Shown here: positions 62,358 through 64,000 of the stretch, in pieces
Layout of the letters: every line of letters starts with the position of its first letter
Numbering within the stretch: the stretch's first letter is position 1
Assembly (NCBI RefSeq): GCF_001857945.1
Contig: NZ_CP017770.1
Coordinates: forward strand, 2,666,001 to 2,730,000
Reading direction: 5' to 3'
Source: Paenibacillus crassostreae
GTDB taxonomy: Bacteria; Bacillota; Bacilli; Paenibacillales; Paenibacillaceae
Length of the DNA stretch: 64,000 bases
The notes under the pieces: generated by a model
What the model was told of the DNA's origin: nothing
Database searches by the model: none
What the model saw: only the letters and a program-made list of their open reading frames with translations
Position numbers and translations under genes: made by a program

Positions 62358-63104
62358 ATGCAAGCCGTCATTCATACAAAAAATTTATCTAAAAACTATG
62401 GCACGACAGCAGTACTGAAGAATATCGATTTGGTGATCCAAGCTGGGGAGCTTACAGCGGTTATGGGACCTTCGGGCTCAGGGAAATCGACACTGATGAA
62501 TGTGTTGTCTACGATTGACCAATTTTCCAGCGGTGAGGTGTGGCTGGAAGGGAAATCCCTGCTGGATATGAAGAAAAAGTCGCTGCGGCAATTTCGGCAG
62601 GAACGTATGGGTTTTATTTTTCAAGACTATAACCTGCTAGATACGTTAACGGTGAAAGAAAATATTCTACTGCCACTTTCATTGCGCAAATTCAAGGTGG
62701 AGGAGATGGAAGGGCGACTGCTACCTATTCTGCAGGCGCTCAATATTGAGGATATCCTGCATAAATATCCGAACGAAATATCAGGCGGGCAAAAACAGCG
62801 GGCAGCATCGGCGCGGGCCATCATTACGATGCCGGCAATTGTGTTCGCCGATGAGCCGACAGGGGCGCTAGATTCAAGGTCCGCAACGCAATTACTGGAG
62901 CAGTTGGTCGGCTTAAACGAAGTCTTCGGTACGACGATTATGCTGGTAACTCATGATATCTATGCCGCGAGCTATTGCCAAAGAGTCATTTTCCTGCGAG
63001 ATGGGGGTATTGTAAATGAGATCTACGCAGGTGATCAAACCCAAAAGGCGTTCTACGATCGTATTCTAGAAACCCAGAGTCTCATAGGGGGGAAATCGCG
63101 ATGA
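62358..63104 (+). CDS. BceA-type ABC ATPase
   Basis: 248 residues from ATG 62358 (GGAG 6 bases upstream). Walker A GPSGSGKST, Q-loop FIFQDYNLLDTLTVKENI, signature ISGGQKQRAASARAI, Walker B VFADEPTGALD and switch His in VTHDI. This is the MacB/BceA class that serves FtsX-like permeases and confers resistance to bacitracin, nisin or similar peptides. The permease starts within its stop (ATGA). A palindromic box upstream suggests control by a BceRS-like system. Confidence 0.88.
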   Translation: MQAVIHTKNLSKNYGTTAVLKNIDLVIQAGELTAVMGPSGSGKSTLMNVLSTIDQFSSGEVWLEGKSLLDMKKKSLRQFRQERMGFIFQDYNLLDTLTVKENILLPLSLRKFKVEEMEGRLLPILQALNIEDILHKYPNEISGGQKQRAASARAIITMPAIVFADEPTGALDSRSATQLLEQLVGLNEVFGTTIMLVTHDIYAASYCQRVIFLRDGGIVNEIYAGDQTQKAFYDRILETQSLIGGKSR

Positions 63105-64000
63105 GTTTGCTCGATCTAACGATCCGGAACGTAAAGCGTAATTTCCGACTCTATACGATCTATCTCTTCTCTATGATTACGGGTGTCATCATTCAATTTA
63201 CGTTCTCGTCTCTAATGTATAACCAAGATATCATGGATGCGTTGCAAAATCGTGATATTTTCCAAACGGGTGTGGCCATCGCGTCCGTTGTCGTCTTTAT
63301 GTTCATCATTTTCTTTATTCTGTATGCCAATTCGTTCTTCATGCGACAACGGAAAAAGGAATTCGGTATGTACCTACTCTACGGATTGAACGAGCGGCAA
63401 ATTACGATGATGATGTTCTATGAAACAATATTTATAAGCGCGATTTCTCTGGTTACAGGGATACTGCTCGGAGGATTACTGTCCAAGCTTTTCGGAATGC
63501 TGCTCATGAATTTAATGCAATATGACCAAGTCATTTCGCTGTCGTTTCCCGCCCAAGCGATGGTTTCCACCGCTGGTTTGTTCCTCTTGCTTGCCATCAT
63601 CATTAGCGTGCAAAGCTATATTATGGTAAACCGAGTACATCTTACGGAGCTGTTTCATGCGAAGCAAAAGTCAGAAAAGCCTGTAAAGACTTCCGCTTCC
63701 ATGGCGATTGTTTCTCTGCTTATCCTCGGAATGGCCTTCGCTTTGATCAGCAGTGGGAAGGGTTCGATTTTCTGGCTAGACTATGCAACTTGGAGTATGA
63801 TTGCTGTGACTATCGGGATTATCGGAGGCACTTTCTTGTTTTTTCGTCAATTCGCAGGTTGGCTTCTACAGTCGGTAAGCCGTCGCAAAAAATACCACGA
63901 AGGTAATACTGTGCTTTGGACCTCTTCACTTCGTTTCCAGATCAGGGGTAACACTTTGAATTTAACGTTTATTTCGTTGTTTAGTGCCGCGATTATGATA
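63101..64000 (+). CDS. BceB-type permease, N-terminal part (3' end outside window)
   Basis: The frame starts with ATG 63101, 4 bases inside the ATPase stop, after GGGGGGAAA, and stays open for 300 residues to the end of the window. Four spans are visible in the first 210 residues (about 17-39, 55-80, 107-130, 150-172) with the FtsX-type motif RQRKKEFGMYLLYGLNERQI after the second, then two more near 208-260. Full BceB proteins have about 650 residues, ten spans and a large outer domain that binds the peptide and talks to the kinase, so about half is missing here. Confidence 0.85.
   Translation, partial: MSLLDLTIRNVKRNFRLYTIYLFSMITGVIIQFTFSSLMYNQDIMDALQNRDIFQTGVAIASVVVFMFIIFFILYANSFFMRQRKKEFGMYLLYGLNERQITMMMFYETIFISAISLVTGILLGGLLSKLFGMLLMNLMQYDQVISLSFPAQAMVSTAGLFLLLAIIISVQSYIMVNRVHLTELFHAKQKSEKPVKTSASMAIVSLLILGMAFALISSGKGSIFWLDYATWSMIAVTIGIIGGTFLFFRQFAGWLLQSVSRRKKYHEGNTVLWTSSLRFQIRGNTLNLTFISLFSAAIMI

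Overview
The window reads as chromosomal DNA of a spore-forming, low-to-moderate GC Firmicute, most likely Paenibacillus or a close relative. The grounds are strong AGGAGG-type ribosome sites, many TTG/GTG starts, an alpha/beta-type small acid-soluble spore protein, an HPr kinase paralogue with CcpA-like cre boxes, Bce-type and linearmycin-type peptide/lipid detoxification modules, ECF importers, and copper-amine-oxidase-like stalk domains typical of that group. I saw no rRNA, tRNA or CRISPR array.

Left part (1-12.2 kb): a glycoside hydrolase family 3 (GH3) island. It holds the tail of a membrane-anchored GH3 enzyme with reversed domain order, then three long paralogous GH3 enzymes (611, 4841, 8370). 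Two of these are followed directly by a GtrA-like membrane protein, one by a GT2 glycosyltransferase and one by an overlapping LysR regulator. The three enzymes share a roughly 150-residue C-terminal extension after the fibronectin-like domain, and two are preceded by the same stem-loop. This looks like tandem amplification of a GH3-GtrA module. A DUF4256 gene, a decayed HD-GYP gene and a GGDEF diguanylate cyclase follow.

Middle part (14-30 kb): an ABC-2 exporter; a metallo-beta-lactamase-fold hydrolase plus alpha/beta hydrolase pair, divergent from an XRE-cupin regulator; an HPr kinase paralogue; and a striking ECF importer operon (S component, fused double ATPase, EcfT) with a PHP phosphoesterase at its end, an RpiR regulator beyond it, and a second PHP paralogue divergently placed. 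Then come an Rrf2 regulator with a flavoprotein reductase, another alpha/beta hydrolase and a MerR-TipAS regulator.

Accessory part (30-47 kb): gene remnants (WG repeats, three serine-recombinase pieces, HxlR, GNAT) surround an AT-rich antimicrobial-peptide resistance island with an OmpR/HisKA two-component system, two ABC-2 transporters, a 58-residue membrane protein and an 11-bp tandem response-regulator box. Next are a GC-rich epimerase gene, two TetR genes, and an lnrJKLMN-like (linearmycin resistance) operon.

Right part (47-64 kb): malate:quinone oxidoreductase, an XRE-membrane regulator, an F420 ligase-like protein divergent from a LysR gene, the spore protein, a secreted repeat protein with a frameshifted C-terminal domain, a glycerate module (GntP permease, glycerate kinase, CdaR regulator), SelO, an NlpC/P60 lipoprotein, a small membrane protein and the start of a BceAB-type transporter under a palindromic box.
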